This document shows positions 43,397-55,823 of a stretch of 64,000 nt of DNA, one piece after another. Each line of letters opens with the position of its first letter. The first letter of the stretch is position 1. Made by a program: the position numbers and the translations under genes. Source of the stretch: Methylacidimicrobium sp. AP8 (GTDB lineage Bacteria > Verrucomicrobiota > Verrucomicrobiia > Methylacidiphilales > Methylacidiphilaceae). The stretch covers positions 2,108,001-2,172,000 of the forward strand of contig NZ_LR797830.1 of assembly GCF_903064525.1 (NCBI RefSeq), read 5' to 3'. Below the pieces are notes generated by a model. The model was not told where the DNA came from and ran no database searches. It saw only the letters and a list, made by a program, of their open reading frames with translations.

Positions 43397-43790
43397 AGAG
43401 ACGGAACGCTTCGGTCGCCGCCTGGGCGAAGGTGCCCTTCCCGGCACCGTCTTCGCCCTCTACGGCGAGCTCGGAGCCGGCAAGTCGACTTTGGTGCGGG
43501 GGATCGCGCGCGGGATCGGAGTTTGGGATCCGGTCACAAGCCCGACCTTCACGCTGGTCCATGAATACAAAAGCGGCCGGCTGCCTCTCATTCACGTCGA
43601 TCTCTACCGGCTCGAGGATCCTCGGGAAGCGGCGGCCCTTCATCTCGAGGAATTCTGGAGCGATCCCGTCCTCGTCGCGATCGAATGGCCGGAAAAGATC
43701 GAAGAGCTTCTTCCTCCGCGAACGGAGCGATGGGAGCTCTTGCTTCTTTCGGCAAATGAGCGGATGATCCGCCAAAAGGCGGTGCCATGA
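43368..43790 (+). CDS. tsaE: tRNA threonylcarbamoyladenosine biosynthesis ATPase TsaE
   Basis: A 140-residue small P-loop protein needed to make t6A37 in tRNAs decoding ANN codons. Walker A is [20 protein letters not shown] near residues 30-49; other family blocks are [26 protein letters not shown] and [10 protein letters not shown]. It partners with TsaB and TsaD; tsaB follows directly with a 4-base ATGA overlap. Its start lies within the end of thiL. Confidence 0.94.
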   Translation: MDSIISASPEETERFGRRLGEGALPGTVFALYGELGAGKSTLVRGIARGIGVWDPVTSPTFTLVHEYKSGRLPLIHVDLYRLEDPREAAALHLEEFWSDPVLVAIEWPEKIEELLPPRTERWELLLLSANERMIRQKAVP

Positions 43791-44425
43791 CCCGCCTGGA
43801 CGAAGACCGGCTTCTGTCCCGCGCCCCCATGATTCTTGCCCTGGAAATGTCTTCGTCCTCGGGCAGCGTGGCCGTCGGAGAGCCGGGGCGGATCATCGTC
43901 GCCCGGACCTTCTCCGGCGTCTCCCCTTCCGCAGCTCTCTTCTCCTCGTTGCAGGATCTGGGACTCCCTGCGCTCCGCATCCATACCGTCATCGTCGGGC
44001 TTGGACCGGGGTCCTTCTCTTCGATCCGCGTCTCCATCGCAGCCGCCCAGGCGATCGCCTTCTCCAAGGGCGCTCGTCTCCGCTCCCTCTGCAGCGCTTG
44101 GTCTCTCGCCCTGCAATTTCCCGACATAGGGCGTCTCGGCGTCTTTGCCGACGCTAGGCGGGGAGAACTGTATGGCACGCTCTTCTCGTTCGGGCGGTTA
44201 ACTCGCTCGACTTTCGTGTTTGCCAAGAGAGAGCTGGCTACCTGGATACGAAACCTGGATCTAGCCGTTGCGTCCGAAGATCTTGGGCCCGGCCTCCACC
44301 GCGCCTTCCCCCGAGCCGAGGACTTTCTGCGGATCCCGGAGGAGGATCCCGCGTTTTCGGATGAGCCGTTTCCCGAACCCATCTATTTGCGGGGTCCGGT
44401 CAGCGTGCCGGCGACCGCCTTCTAA
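43787..44425 (+). CDS. tsaB: tRNA threonylcarbamoyladenosine biosynthesis protein TsaB
   Basis: A 212-residue ASKHA-fold partner of TsaD. Evidence: MILALEMSSSSGSVAVG at the start of the fold, TVIVGLGPGSFSSIRVSIAAAQAIAFSKGARLRSLCSAW-type block, and FADARRGELYGTLF. ATG 43787 overlaps the tsaE stop by 4 bases and implies coupled translation. A second ATG at 43829 would fit the family N-terminus better and cannot be excluded. The C-terminal half is short, as usual for TsaB. Confidence 0.9.
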   Translation: MTRLDEDRLLSRAPMILALEMSSSSGSVAVGEPGRIIVARTFSGVSPSAALFSSLQDLGLPALRIHTVIVGLGPGSFSSIRVSIAAAQAIAFSKGARLRSLCSAWSLALQFPDIGRLGVFADARRGELYGTLFSFGRLTRSTFVFAKRELATWIRNLDLAVASEDLGPGLHRAFPRAEDFLRIPEEDPAFSDEPFPEPIYLRGPVSVPATAF

Positions 44426-44431
44426 GAAGTC

Positions 44432-45679
44432 ATGAATGCTGGCGCTCTGCGCTGCTGGGCGGAAATCGACGGTTCCGCGCTCCGCCACAACCTGGCCGTG
44501 ATCCGGAGCAGAATTGCCGAGGAGACCAAGCTCATCGCGGTGGTCAAGGCCAACGCCTACGGCCACGGCCTGGTGCCGGTGGCCAAAGAGCTCGTGGGCG
44601 GAGGGGCGGATGTCCTCGGAGTGAGCAACGTCCAGGAGGCCGCCGAACTTCGTGCCGCAGGGATCACGACGACGCCGATCCTCCTGCTGAGCGCGTGCCT
44701 TCCGAATGAGTTCGCGCAGGCGATCGCCTGTCGCGCTTGGCCAACCATCTCGACCTACGAGGAAGCCAAGCGGCTCAACGCAGCGGCCCGAAAAGCCGGG
44801 GTGCGCGCCCAAGCCCACTTTAAGATCGATACGGGAATGGGTCGGCTCGGACTATGGGGTGCCGAAGCCGTGAAAGAGCTCAAGCGGGCCGAACGGCTCC
44901 CCTCCGTGGAGATCGGAGCTGTCTGCACCCACTTCAGCTCGGCCGATGAGGACCCCGAGAGAACGGAAGCGCAGTGGACCGAATTCCTGCGCTGGCGGCC
45001 TCACTTCGCCGACAAGAAGCTTCATGTCGCCAACAGCGCCGCTCTCTGGAGGAAGACGGTTTATGCCTGCTCGTTTGTCCGGATCGGCCTTGCTCTCTAT
45101 GGATTGCCTCCCATGCCTTTCCTGCGGCGGCTGCTCCGCCCGGTCCTTTCCTGGAAAACCCGGATTACGCTCCTGCGTCAGCTCCCGGCAGGTCGGACCG
45201 TCAGCTATGGAGCCACTTACGTTTTGCGGAAGGCCCAAACGGTGGCCACCCTCGCCATCGGCTATGGGGACGGGTATTCGCGCAGCCTCTCGAACCGCGC
45301 GCAGGTCTTGGTGCGCGGAAGCCGCTGCCGGATCCGGGGGCGGGTGACGATGGACCAGACGATCGTCGACGTGAGCGGCGTGCCGGGCTGCAAGGTCGGC
45401 GATGAGGCGGTAGTCCTCGGCTCCCAGGGCGACCAAGCGATTTACGCCGAGGAGCTGGCAAAGATGGCCGGAACGATCGGCTACGAGATCCTCACCTCCG
45501 TCGGCGCACGTGTCCCTCGGATCTACCGGAACTTTCATTTCCTGCCGCACGACCAAGCAGGCCAAACCAAGCGGCCGGCCGGAAAAGCCGAAGGCGAAGG
45601 TGCGCGATCGGCCCGCTCCGGCTCCTCGGAAGCGGCCCGCACCGGAGGGCCGAGCCGCCGCTTTGCACCCGGAGCCTGA
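44432..45679 (+). CDS. alr: Alanine racemase
   Basis: A 415-residue PLP enzyme making D-alanine for peptidoglycan. The PLP Lys is in KLIAVVKANAYGHGLVPVAKEL near residue 35. Other blocks: HFKIDTGMGRLGLW, TVSYGATYVLRKAQTVATLAIGYGDGYSRSLSNRAQVLVRG-type region with the catalytic Tyr, RVTMDQTIVDVSG, and IGYEILTSVGARVPRIY at the usual C-terminus. About 45 further residues form a basic, Ala/Gly/Arg-rich tail (KRPAGKAEGEGARSARSG) not expected in the family. It is probably disordered, or a later stop was gained. Confidence 0.94.
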   Translation: MNAGALRCWAEIDGSALRHNLAVIRSRIAEETKLIAVVKANAYGHGLVPVAKELVGGGADVLGVSNVQEAAELRAAGITTTPILLLSACLPNEFAQAIACRAWPTISTYEEAKRLNAAARKAGVRAQAHFKIDTGMGRLGLWGAEAVKELKRAERLPSVEIGAVCTHFSSADEDPERTEAQWTEFLRWRPHFADKKLHVANSAALWRKTVYACSFVRIGLALYGLPPMPFLRRLLRPVLSWKTRITLLRQLPAGRTVSYGATYVLRKAQTVATLAIGYGDGYSRSLSNRAQVLVRGSRCRIRGRVTMDQTIVDVSGVPGCKVGDEAVVLGSQGDQAIYAEELAKMAGTIGYEILTSVGARVPRIYRNFHFLPHDQAGQTKRPAGKAEGEGARSARSGSSEAARTGGPSRRFAPGA

Positions 45680-45688
45680 GCAGCCGCA

Positions 45689-47104
45689 TCAAAAACCGCC
45701 CGATGGTCGCGCCCGCAGCGCGGCAATCGCGGCCTCATGGACGCTTTCCATGAAGGATGGATGAGCCGGAACCGCCCGCGCCAGGGACTCGACGGAGACC
45801 TCCGCTTCCAGGGCGACCGCACCCGCGCCGATCAGCTCGGATGCTCGACTGCCCAAAACCTCCATTCCCGCGAATCTGCCCGATTCTTCGTCCATCCAGA
45901 CAGTAACGAATCCATTCGGCATGTCCGCCGCCAGCGCCCTGCCGTTCGCCGGAAAATATGCGGTCCCGCGCCGATACCGACGCTTGGCCGCACGGAAATC
46001 CTCCTCCGAGAATCCGACGCCGGCCGCCTCCGGCTCGGTGTAAATGACGTTAGGGATGCACAAGTAGCGGACGCGGGCCGGTTTCCCCGCGAGCAGCTCG
46101 GCGACAGCTCTTCCTTCGGCCTGAGCCCGATGGGCCAACATCGGACCTTCGATGAGATCGCCGATCGCATAGACCCATGGGAGGGAAGTCTGCCAGAACC
46201 GATTGACCCGGATTCTGCCTCTCTCCGTGAGGAGGATTCCCGCCTCCTCGAGAGCAAGGCCCGCATGGTGCGGTCTTCTCCCAACCGCGACCAGAACCCG
46301 GTCGACAACCAGATCCTGTTCTCTTCCCCCCTCTTCGACGCGTACCTTCACCCGGGCTTCCCCGACCTCGGCACCGGTCACGCGAGCTGCGAGGAGAAAC
46401 CGGATCCGCTGCTTCGCAAGTTCCCGCTGGAGCGCTCCGGCCCCGGTCGGACTAAATCCCGCCGCAATCCGCGGGAGCTGCTCCACAATGGTTACCTCGC
46501 TTCCGAGCCGGCTCCACACCGATCCGAGCTCAAGCCCGATCGCCCCCGCGCCGATGATCAGAAGGGTTTTCGGGACCTCCGGAAAGCAGAGAGCCTCGCT
46601 ACTGCCGACGACCAGCCGCCCGTCAAAGCGGAGGAAGGGGAGATCGATGGGCTCGCTGCCGGTGGCCAGCAGAACGGCACGGGCTTCCAGAATCTCTTCC
46701 TCGCCTTGGGCGTGTCGCACCGCGACCGACTGCGGGCCGGCGATCCGTGCCGTTCCTTCGATCACCCGGACACCGTTTTGCCGCATCAGAAACGCGACCC
46801 CCTCGGCCAGCTTCGCCACGACCGCGTCCTTGTAAGCATACAGCCGCGGCAGATCGATTTCGAACCCCTGGCGTGCGTTGATGCCGTCCTGTGAAAGCCG
46901 GTCCCGGGCATATGCGTAGGCCTCCGTCAACGAAAGAAGAGTCTTGCTGGGAATGCAGCCGACCCGCAGGCAGGTTCCGCCCAACCGGCGGCAGCGATCG
47001 ACCACCGCCGTCCGCAGGCCGAGCTCGGCGGCACGGCGAGCTGCCGTATAGCCCCCCGGCCCGCCACCGATAACGACCAGATCGAACGCGTCCTGGGCAG
47101 CCAC
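45689..47104 (-). CDS. lpdA: Dihydrolipoamide dehydrogenase (E3)
   Basis: A 471-residue flavoprotein that re-oxidises lipoyl groups with NAD. The FAD motif is DLVVIGGGPGGYTAARRAAELG, followed by the redox disulfide GGTCLRVGCIPSKTLL. The second nucleotide motif is TLLIIGAGAIGLELGSVWSRLGSEV, and the active-site base region is PAHPSFMESVHEA near the end. GTG 47104 is used, placing the FAD fold at the N-terminus. It is the last gene of a leftward sucA-sucB-lpd operon, 31 bases after sucB. Confidence 0.94.
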   Translation of the reverse strand: MAAQDAFDLVVIGGGPGGYTAARRAAELGLRTAVVDRCRRLGGTCLRVGCIPSKTLLSLTEAYAYARDRLSQDGINARQGFEIDLPRLYAYKDAVVAKLAEGVAFLMRQNGVRVIEGTARIAGPQSVAVRHAQGEEEILEARAVLLATGSEPIDLPFLRFDGRLVVGSSEALCFPEVPKTLLIIGAGAIGLELGSVWSRLGSEVTIVEQLPRIAAGFSPTGAGALQRELAKQRIRFLLAARVTGAEVGEARVKVRVEEGGREQDLVVDRVLVAVGRRPHHAGLALEEAGILLTERGRIRVNRFWQTSLPWVYAIGDLIEGPMLAHRAQAEGRAVAELLAGKPARVRYLCIPNVIYTEPEAAGVGFSEEDFRAAKRRYRRGTAYFPANGRALAADMPNGFVTVWMDEESGRFAGMEVLGSRASELIGAGAVALEAEVSVESLARAVPAHPSFMESVHEAAIAALRARPSGGF

Positions 47105-47135
47105 CCGAGCTCCCTTCCCGCATCCCTTATAGTAG

Positions 47136-48332
47136 TTATAGGTCGAGCAAGGCGATCCCCGGATTTTCGAGGAATGCCTTGACTTGCGCCAGGAAGCCGA
47201 CGGCTTCCTTCCCATCGATCACCCGGTGATCATAAGTCAAGGCCAGGTACATCATCGGGCGGATCTCCACGCGGCCGCGAACGGCGACAGGGCGCTCCTG
47301 GATGGCATGCATGCCGAGGATCGCACTTTGCGGAGGGTTAAGCATCGGGGTCGATAGCAGGGAGCCGAAAACCCCGCCGTTGGTGATCGTAAAGAGCCCC
47401 CCTTCGAGTTCAGGCAGCGTCAGCTTTCCGGATCGGGCTCGCTCCGCGAACTCGCGGATCGCCCGTTCGATTTCCGGAAAGCTCTTTTCGTCCGCATCGC
47501 GAAGAACGGGAACGATCAGGCCCCGGTCGGTCGAGACGGCGATTCCGATATCATATCGGCCCGGGTAGACGAGCTCGGTGCCGTCGATCTGCGCGCCGAC
47601 CCGAGGCTCGTGGCGCAGTGCCTCGACGACCGCCCGAACGAAAAAGGGCATGTAGCCTAACCGGACTCCGTGCCGCTTTTCGAATCGCTCTCCGAATTGC
47701 TCGCGCAGATTCTGTATCGCTGAAACGTCGACCTCATTGAAGGTCGTCAGATGAGCCGTTTCCCGATGCGCGGACAGGAGCCGTTCGGCAATCTTGAGCC
47801 GGATGGGGCTCATCGGCTGGCGATGGGGCGACCTGGCTTCCCGCCGTTGAGGCGGTTCCTTTCGGACCGGAGTCCAGCCGCCCCACTCCTCCTCCGGCAG
47901 CACCCGTCCCCCGGCGCCGGGCGCCGCCGGCGGCGCCTGCACCGGCGGCGGAACCAGAGGGGGAAGGGCGGCCTCTTCCTTACGTGGCTCGATCGCAACC
48001 GGCGTTTCCACGGGATCCGGTTTCGCTTCCGCCTCATGCCGAGACTCCGCCGCGGAAGGGGCGGGAGCGCGGCTCGGCCCGCGCTCCCGATCCCCCGGTC
48101 CCTCCTCGATCCGCGCGATCACCTGACCGACCTTGATCTCGGTCCCCGGCTCGACCAGCGGGACGAACGAACCGGCGGCCTCGGCATAAATCTCGGAGGT
48201 GATCTTTTCGGTCTCGATCTCTCCGAGCGCATCTCCCGGCTCGACCCGATCCCCTTCGACCTTGAGCCACTTTCCGAGCACACCTCCCTGGATCGATTCG
48301 CCCAGGAAGGGCATTTTCACCTCGACCGCCAT
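47136..48332 (-). CDS. sucB: 2-oxoglutarate dehydrogenase E2, dihydrolipoyl succinyltransferase
   Basis: A 398-residue acyltransferase. The lipoyl domain (residues 1-80) has the lipoylated Lys in [17 protein letters not shown] Pro/Ala/Glu-rich linker of about 75 residues follows. The catalytic domain starts near [29 protein letters not shown] and ends with [22 protein letters not shown], which holds the active His and Asp. The peripheral subunit-binding domain that normally lies between is not recognisable, apart from a short [11 protein letters not shown] at the place where its last turn would be. ATG 48332 is 8 bases after the sucA stop, in one operon. Confidence 0.93.
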   Translation of the reverse strand: MAVEVKMPFLGESIQGGVLGKWLKVEGDRVEPGDALGEIETEKITSEIYAEAAGSFVPLVEPGTEIKVGQVIARIEEGPGDRERGPSRAPAPSAAESRHEAEAKPDPVETPVAIEPRKEEAALPPLVPPPVQAPPAAPGAGGRVLPEEEWGGWTPVRKEPPQRREARSPHRQPMSPIRLKIAERLLSAHRETAHLTTFNEVDVSAIQNLREQFGERFEKRHGVRLGYMPFFVRAVVEALRHEPRVGAQIDGTELVYPGRYDIGIAVSTDRGLIVPVLRDADEKSFPEIERAIREFAERARSGKLTLPELEGGLFTITNGGVFGSLLSTPMLNPPQSAILGMHAIQERPVAVRGRVEIRPMMYLALTYDHRVIDGKEAVGFLAQVKAFLENPGIALLDL

Positions 48333-48340
48333 CTTCCTCC

Positions 48341-51094
48341 TTAGGAATCGCCGAAGGCTTGCCGGCAGATCCGTTCTTGCTCCAAACGATGAACTCCGAG
48401 ACTCCCGCCCCCCGTGCTTGCCGCCGCTTCGCGCCCGACATAGCGGATCTCCCTCCCTAGGAGAGCGCGGAGGTGGCGTTCCATGTATTGCCAGCCGCCC
48501 ATGTTCTCGGGCTCCTCTTGGCACCAGATCACCTCTTCGGCGCGATGGACGGAGACCAGGCGAGCGAGCTTTTCCCGATGGAGCGGGTAGAACTGTTCGA
48601 CCCGAAGGATGGCGGTCTCCTTCTCCCCGAGCTGCTCCCGGTAGGCGGCAAGTTCGTAATAGATCTTGCCGGAGCAGAAGATAAGCCGGCGCGCCCCTTC
48701 CGGCCGGATCGGATCGGGGAGCAGCTCCTCGAAGCCGCCTTCCGCGAAGTCGCCCAGGAGCGAAGAACAGCGCGGATCGCGCAACAAGCTCTTGGGGGTG
48801 AAGAGCACCAGAGGTTTTGCAAAGCCGCGGAGAGCTTGGCGGCGCAGGATATGAAAGTAGTTCGCCGGAGTCGAAGTTTGCGCTACAACCATGTTGTCTT
48901 CGGCGCAGAGCTGCAGGAAGCGCTCGATGCGCCCGCTCGAGTGCTCGGGTCCCTGTCCCTCGTATCCATGAGGGAGGAGGACCACCAGGTTGGCCACCGC
49001 GCCCCATTTCGATTCGGAGCTCGACAGGTAATGGTCGATGATCACCTGCGCCCCGTTGGCGAAATCGCCGTACTGCGCTTCCCAAAGGATGAGCGCTTCG
49101 GGGAAGTCGAGGGAGTAGCCGAAATCGAAGCCGAGCACGGCGTACTCCGACAGGGGACTGTTGTAGATGCAAAAGATCGCCTGATCCGGGCTGACATGCT
49201 CGAGCGGCACATACCGGGCCCGCGAATGGATGTCATAGAGCACCGCGTGCCTTTGGCTGAAGGTGCCCCGACGGCTGTCCTGGCCGGATAGCCGGACCGG
49301 CACGCCTTCCTTCAGCAGGGAACCGAACGCGAGCGCCTCCGCCAGCGGCCAGAGAATGGGACCGCCGCTCTCCAGGGCAGCCCGGCGGTCCTGAAGCATC
49401 CGGGCGATCTTCGGATTGAGATGGATGTCCGGGGGCTGCCGGGTGATCGCCAGGCCGATGGAAAGCAGCTCTTCCTTCGGCACCGCAGTGCGGACGGGCT
49501 CCAAAAGCCGAGGGCACGAGAGCCGCTCGCGCAGCTTCGGCTTGGCTTGGGTCGCCCACTGCTTCGACTGGGCCATGTCCGCAGCAAGCTCCTCCACGAA
49601 TGCTTTCCGGTAGGCCATCGCCTCCTCCCGGTTCATCTCCCCGGAAGCAACCAGGCGTTCGAGGAAGACCTCGCTGATCTTCGGATGCGCGGCGATCTCC
49701 TGGTAGAGGGTCGGCTGCGTGAAGCTCGGCTCATCTCCTTCGTTATGTCCGTGCCGCCGGTAGCCGAAAAGATCGACGACGACATCCCGTGCAAAAAGCT
49801 GCCGATATTCGAAAGCCAGCCGGACCGCGAACACGGCGGCCATCGGGTCATCGCCGTTGACGTGGAAAATGGGGATTCCCAGCATCCGCGCAATGCCCGT
49901 GCAATGATGGGTCGACCGGGCGTCTTGCGGCAAGGTAGTGAAGCCGATCTGATTATTAATGATGATGTGGAGGGTGCCTCCGGTCCGGTAGCCTTCCAGC
50001 TGGGAGAGGTTGAGAGTCTCCTGGACGATCCCCTGCCCCATGAACGCGGCGTCGCCATGGATCAGGAGCGGGAGCACCTTGCGGCGCTCCGCCATGTCTC
50101 CCAGTCTTCTCTGCCAGGCCCGCGCCTTTCCTTCGACTACGGGATTGACCGCCTCCAGGTGACTCGGGTTAGGAGCGAGCCCGATGGTCACCACTGACCC
50201 GGAGGCGGTCTTGCGGACCGCCTCAAAGCCCAAATGATAGCGGACGTCTCCATCACCCAAGACGCCCTCGGGAAAATAGTTTTCCGAGAACTCGTCGAAA
50301 ATGGTTTTGAAATCCTGCTGCAAGACGTTGGCCAAGACGTTGAGCCTCCCGCGATGGGCCATCCCCATCACGATGCGGGCGACTCCGTGAAGCGGGCAGG
50401 CTTCGACGACCGCGTCCAGCATCGGAATCAAGGTCTCGTTACCTTCCAAGGAAAAGCGCTTCTGGCCGGCGTAGCGGGTGTGGAGGAAGGACTCGAATTC
50501 CTCCGCCCGCAAAATGGCCTGCAGGATACGGCGCCGTTCCTCCCCGGAAAAACTCTTCGCTATGGAGATTCCCTCCAGCCGCTCGATGCACCATCGCCTC
50601 TGCGCGAAGGACTGCATGTGCATGAACTCGATCGCCAGCGTCCCGCAATACGTTTGCCGCAGGATGGCGAGGATCTCCCGCAGGGGCCGCATGCCCCCGC
50701 CCGCCAGCGATCCGGAATCGAAGACAGTGTCGAGATCGCGTTCTTCCAATCCGAACCGATCGAGCTCGAGCTCATCGAAGCTGTATCGGTGGAAGCCGAG
50801 GGGATCGAGCTTGGCCACGAAGTGACCCAGGGTGCGGTAGGCATGAATCAACTCGTAGACTCCGCGCTGCTTGGCCAAGAGGTCCGCTCCGGACCGCGCT
50901 ACCGAGCTCGGGCCGCTCCGTTGCGGAGAAACACTGCCTGCCGGGCCTTGGAACAAGGCGGCCCAGCTCGCGTCGATCGACGCGGGATCCCGGACCCATT
51001 GCGCGTAATAGTCCTCGACCAGCGCGCCGCTGTAGACCAGCGATGCGCCGTCTCCGGCCAAAGGAATCTCCGCGCACGGTGGTAAGCTAGTCAT
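48341..51094 (-). CDS. sucA: 2-oxoglutarate dehydrogenase E1 component
   Basis: A 917-residue thiamine-diphosphate enzyme of the TCA cycle. The N-terminal E2-contact peptide is [23 protein letters not shown]. Catalytic blocks include [75 protein letters not shown] and, in the second half, [11 protein letters not shown]-type [57 protein letters not shown] 51094 is chosen because it gives the family N-terminus. It heads the operon with sucB and lpdA. The full set indicates an oxidative TCA branch. Confidence 0.95.
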   Translation of the reverse strand: MTSLPPCAEIPLAGDGASLVYSGALVEDYYAQWVRDPASIDASWAALFQGPAGSVSPQRSGPSSVARSGADLLAKQRGVYELIHAYRTLGHFVAKLDPLGFHRYSFDELELDRFGLEERDLDTVFDSGSLAGGGMRPLREILAILRQTYCGTLAIEFMHMQSFAQRRWCIERLEGISIAKSFSGEERRRILQAILRAEEFESFLHTRYAGQKRFSLEGNETLIPMLDAVVEACPLHGVARIVMGMAHRGRLNVLANVLQQDFKTIFDEFSENYFPEGVLGDGDVRYHLGFEAVRKTASGSVVTIGLAPNPSHLEAVNPVVEGKARAWQRRLGDMAERRKVLPLLIHGDAAFMGQGIVQETLNLSQLEGYRTGGTLHIIINNQIGFTTLPQDARSTHHCTGIARMLGIPIFHVNGDDPMAAVFAVRLAFEYRQLFARDVVVDLFGYRRHGHNEGDEPSFTQPTLYQEIAAHPKISEVFLERLVASGEMNREEAMAYRKAFVEELAADMAQSKQWATQAKPKLRERLSCPRLLEPVRTAVPKEELLSIGLAITRQPPDIHLNPKIARMLQDRRAALESGGPILWPLAEALAFGSLLKEGVPVRLSGQDSRRGTFSQRHAVLYDIHSRARYVPLEHVSPDQAIFCIYNSPLSEYAVLGFDFGYSLDFPEALILWEAQYGDFANGAQVIIDHYLSSSESKWGAVANLVVLLPHGYEGQGPEHSSGRIERFLQLCAEDNMVVAQTSTPANYFHILRRQALRGFAKPLVLFTPKSLLRDPRCSSLLGDFAEGGFEELLPDPIRPEGARRLIFCSGKIYYELAAYREQLGEKETAILRVEQFYPLHREKLARLVSVHRAEEVIWCQEEPENMGGWQYMERHLRALLGREIRYVGREAAASTGGGSLGVHRLEQERICRQAFGDS

Positions 51095-51246
51095 AGGAGC
51101 TGAGAAGAGCGGATGCCGGGACCCTGCCATCCCCGGACGGGTAGTGGGTAGTGCGTGCTTTTACGCCGGACCTTCAGCAAAGACTCTACCGCCGGAGAGG
51201 GCAATTTTCAATCCCATTCCCGGACCCGGCGGCCAAGAAATCGTCC

Positions 51247-53359
<2,113 letters not shown>

Positions 53360-53458
53360 GAATCAGTGGCATCCTAACCGATCCGCCGCCGTTTGCAACC
53401 GAACATCACCGGGCGACGCTCCTCTCTCTCCAGGGAACTGGAGGCGCCGGGCGGACGG

Positions 53459-54280
53459 CTAAGACGCGTGCGAGCCGTTGGCTCCCGGCTGCTTCTCGAC
53501 CAGGGCGTAGGCCGCATGATTATGGATGCTCTCCATGTTCTCGGCTTCCACCCGATACCAGAGGATATCGCCGCGCGCGTTCAAGCGGACGGCCACGTTG
53601 CGCACCAGATCTTCGACAAATACCGGATGATCGTAGGCGTGCTCGGTCACGAATTTTTCGTCGGGCCGCTTGAGCAGGGAATAGATCGGGCTGCTCGCCG
53701 AGCCCTCGACGAGCTCGATGATCTCTTCGATCCAAATCGGCTCGCCGGATCGGATCGAGACGGTCACATATCCCCGCTGGTTGTGCGCACCCCGGTCGCT
53801 GATCGCCTTGGAGCAGGGACAGAGCGTGGTGACTGGGACGACCACCGTCATGACGAAATCGGTTTGCGGGCCGCAGGCTGCGGCTTCGAAGCGCACCTGG
53901 TAGTCGACCAGCCCGGCCGCGGTGGTCACAGGAGCCTTCTTTTCGACGAAATACGGAAAATCCATAATCAAATGCGCCACCTCGGCGTCGAGCCGTTTCT
54001 GGAGCGCGTGAACGATGGAGAAGAGATTCTTGACGTGGATGAGCCGTCCATGAGCGTTGAGCACTTCCACGAACCTGCTCATATGCGTTCCCTTGAAATG
54101 GTGGGGAAGATCGACCAGAAGGCTGACGGTGGCCACCGTCGCCTGCGTGGCGAAGCTCCGATCGCGAACCTCGATCGGGTGCCGGAACCCTTTGACGCCG
54201 ACACGATCGATCCGGATCCGCCGATAATCCTGCTGGCTCTGACAGTCGGCGAGAAGTGTTCCTTGGCTCTTGTGGCTCAT
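53459..54280 (-). CDS. folE2: GTP cyclohydrolase I type 2 (FolE2)
   Basis: A 273-residue zinc-independent-type GTP cyclohydrolase that starts tetrahydrofolate synthesis. Evidence: IDRVGVKGFRHPIEV, ATVSLLVDLPHHFKGTHMSRFVEVLN, PYFVEKKAPVTTAAG, VVVPVTTLCPCSKAISDRGAHNQRG with the active-site Cys in CPCSKAIS, and HAYDHPVFVEDLVRNVA. Length is as usual. Together with pabB it shows folate synthesis. Its stop lies ~100 bases from the riboswitch; genes are on the same strand but probably separate transcripts. Confidence 0.95.
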   Translation of the reverse strand: MSHKSQGTLLADCQSQQDYRRIRIDRVGVKGFRHPIEVRDRSFATQATVATVSLLVDLPHHFKGTHMSRFVEVLNAHGRLIHVKNLFSIVHALQKRLDAEVAHLIMDFPYFVEKKAPVTTAAGLVDYQVRFEAAACGPQTDFVMTVVVPVTTLCPCSKAISDRGAHNQRGYVTVSIRSGEPIWIEEIIELVEGSASSPIYSLLKRPDEKFVTEHAYDHPVFVEDLVRNVAVRLNARGDILWYRVEAENMESIHNHAAYALVEKQPGANGSHAS

Positions 54281-54412
54281 GGCGGAAAGTAAAAAGGATT
54301 CACAAGTCTACACCTTCGCTCGCCGGCCGCAAGGCGAGTTTATCCACGCCGGAGGCGCACGAAGGCGCGATTTTCACTTGGACGAGCAGTCCCCCTTCGC
54401 TAGCGTGACGGT

Positions 54413-54484
54413 GGGCAGGTAGCTCAACGGTAGAGCAGGTGCCTTTTAAGCACTTGGTTCAGGGTTCGAATCCCTGCCTGCCCA
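54413..54484 (+). tRNA. tRNA-Lys (anticodon UUU)
   Basis: All arms pair: acceptor GGGCAGG/CCTGCCC, D stem GCTC/GAGC, anticodon stem GGTGC/GCACT (one G-U) with loop CTTTTAA giving anticodon TTT, T stem CAGGG/CCCTG with loop TTCGAAT. The discriminator base is A at 54484 and the CCA end is not encoded. The last 26 bases overlap the 3' end of murD on the opposite strand. Confidence 0.97.
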
Positions 54485-55823
54485 CACTTTGCTCTCCTTT
54501 CTGGGCTCGGCGGATCAGTTCCCGGAAGTGGTCGCCGCGCTCTTCGAAGTCGCGGTAGGCGTTGTAGCTGGGGGCGGCCGGCGAAAAGAGGCAGCAGCTC
54601 CCCTCCGGGGTTTCGGCGATCGCCGTTCGGACCGCCGCCTCAAGAGTTTCCACGAAGAAAAGGTCTCCGGAAAACCGAACCCCGCTCCCGCGCAGAAGAG
54701 CACCGAGCCGCAAACCGGTTTCCGGCAACAAAATCACGGTCCGCAAAGAGGAGCAAGCCGCAAGCGCGCGGGCGAAGCCTTCGAGCGGCAGCCCCCGGTC
54801 CTGCCCTCCCACGATCAGGGTCCGGACGTTCGGCAAGGCGTCCAGAGCCACCAGCGCGGACTCGGGCACAGTCGAAATCGAGTCGTTGTAGAACGCTACG
54901 CCTCGGACCCGACCCGTCGGCTCCAACCGGTGAGGCAAGGGGGAGAACGAGTCGATGGCTTCCTGCATGATGGATGCGGGAATGCCCAGGAATTCGGCGG
55001 CCAGGAGGGCGGCTGCGGCATTCTTGCGATTGTGCCGGCCGAGCGGTCGGAAGCGGGAAAAATCGATCGCGGGAAGATCCTCCGGTCCTCGATAGGGCAT
55101 CCGTTTCGCGGAACCCCCGTCGATTTCCAGTCGGTCGGCGACCTTGGGATCGTCCTCCGGGTAGACCAGAAAGTCGCGCTTCGATTGCCAGCGGGCGATG
55201 CGGCTCTTGGCGGACGCATAGGCGTCGAAGCTTCCGTGATAGTTGAGATGCTCGGGATAGAGATTGGTCCAAAGAGCGATGTGCGGCGAGGAATGAACGA
55301 ACTCGAGCTGATAGGAGGAGAGCTCACAGACCACTACGGATTCGGGGTCGAGATCGCCCCAGACCGCGAACGGGGGAATGCCGATATTGCCGACCAGAAA
55401 GGTCTTTCGGCCTGCGCTCCGGCAGATATGCGCCAGCAGGGAGGCCGTCGTGCTCTTGCCCTTGGTTCCCGTGACGCCGATCACCGGGCAGGGCGCAAAT
55501 CGCAGGAAAAGATCGGCCTGGCAACTCACCTTGCCCGCCTGCCCGTCCAGGGCGAGGCGGCGCGTCGGAATTCCGGGCGCCTTCAAGATGAGATCAAATT
55601 CCGGAAGCCGCCGCAACGCCTCGGCCTCTTCATACCGATCGACGGGGAGCGCGGCAAGCTCGGCTGCTTGCAAAGCTTGCGGACTCCGATCCGCTACGGC
55701 AAACGGCTGCCCGGGAAGAAAACGATGAAGGAGCTCCGCAGTCGCCCTTCCTTCCCGGCCGAGGCCCCAGACGAGGATCTTCTTTCCTTCCAGAAAACGA
55801 GGGAGTTCCGAATTGGGCGTCAT
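54459..55823 (-). CDS. murD: MurD-type UDP-MurNAc-L-alanine glutamate ligase (possibly MurD2)
   Basis: A 454-residue Mur ligase. Domain 1 begins KKILVWGLGREGRATAELL; the ATP loop is VIGVTGTKGKSTTASLLAHICR near 115-135; ELSSYQLE, LYPEHLNYHGSFDAYASAK and GRHNRKNAAAAL follow; domain 3 has HRLEPTGRVRGVAFYNDSISTVPESALVAL. Standard MurD adds D-Glu. Because murL, an epimerase acting on MurNAc-L-Ala-L-Glu, is directly upstream with a 4-base overlap, this ligase may instead be MurD2, which adds L-Glu. The final eight or so codons and the stop lie inside the tRNA-Lys gene on the other strand. Confidence 0.92.
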   Translation of the reverse strand: MTPNSELPRFLEGKKILVWGLGREGRATAELLHRFLPGQPFAVADRSPQALQAAELAALPVDRYEEAEALRRLPEFDLILKAPGIPTRRLALDGQAGKVSCQADLFLRFAPCPVIGVTGTKGKSTTASLLAHICRSAGRKTFLVGNIGIPPFAVWGDLDPESVVVCELSSYQLEFVHSSPHIALWTNLYPEHLNYHGSFDAYASAKSRIARWQSKRDFLVYPEDDPKVADRLEIDGGSAKRMPYRGPEDLPAIDFSRFRPLGRHNRKNAAAALLAAEFLGIPASIMQEAIDSFSPLPHRLEPTGRVRGVAFYNDSISTVPESALVALDALPNVRTLIVGGQDRGLPLEGFARALAACSSLRTVILLPETGLRLGALLRGSGVRFSGDLFFVETLEAAVRTAIAETPEGSCCLFSPAAPSYNAYRDFEERGDHFRELIRRAQKGEQSVGRQGFEP

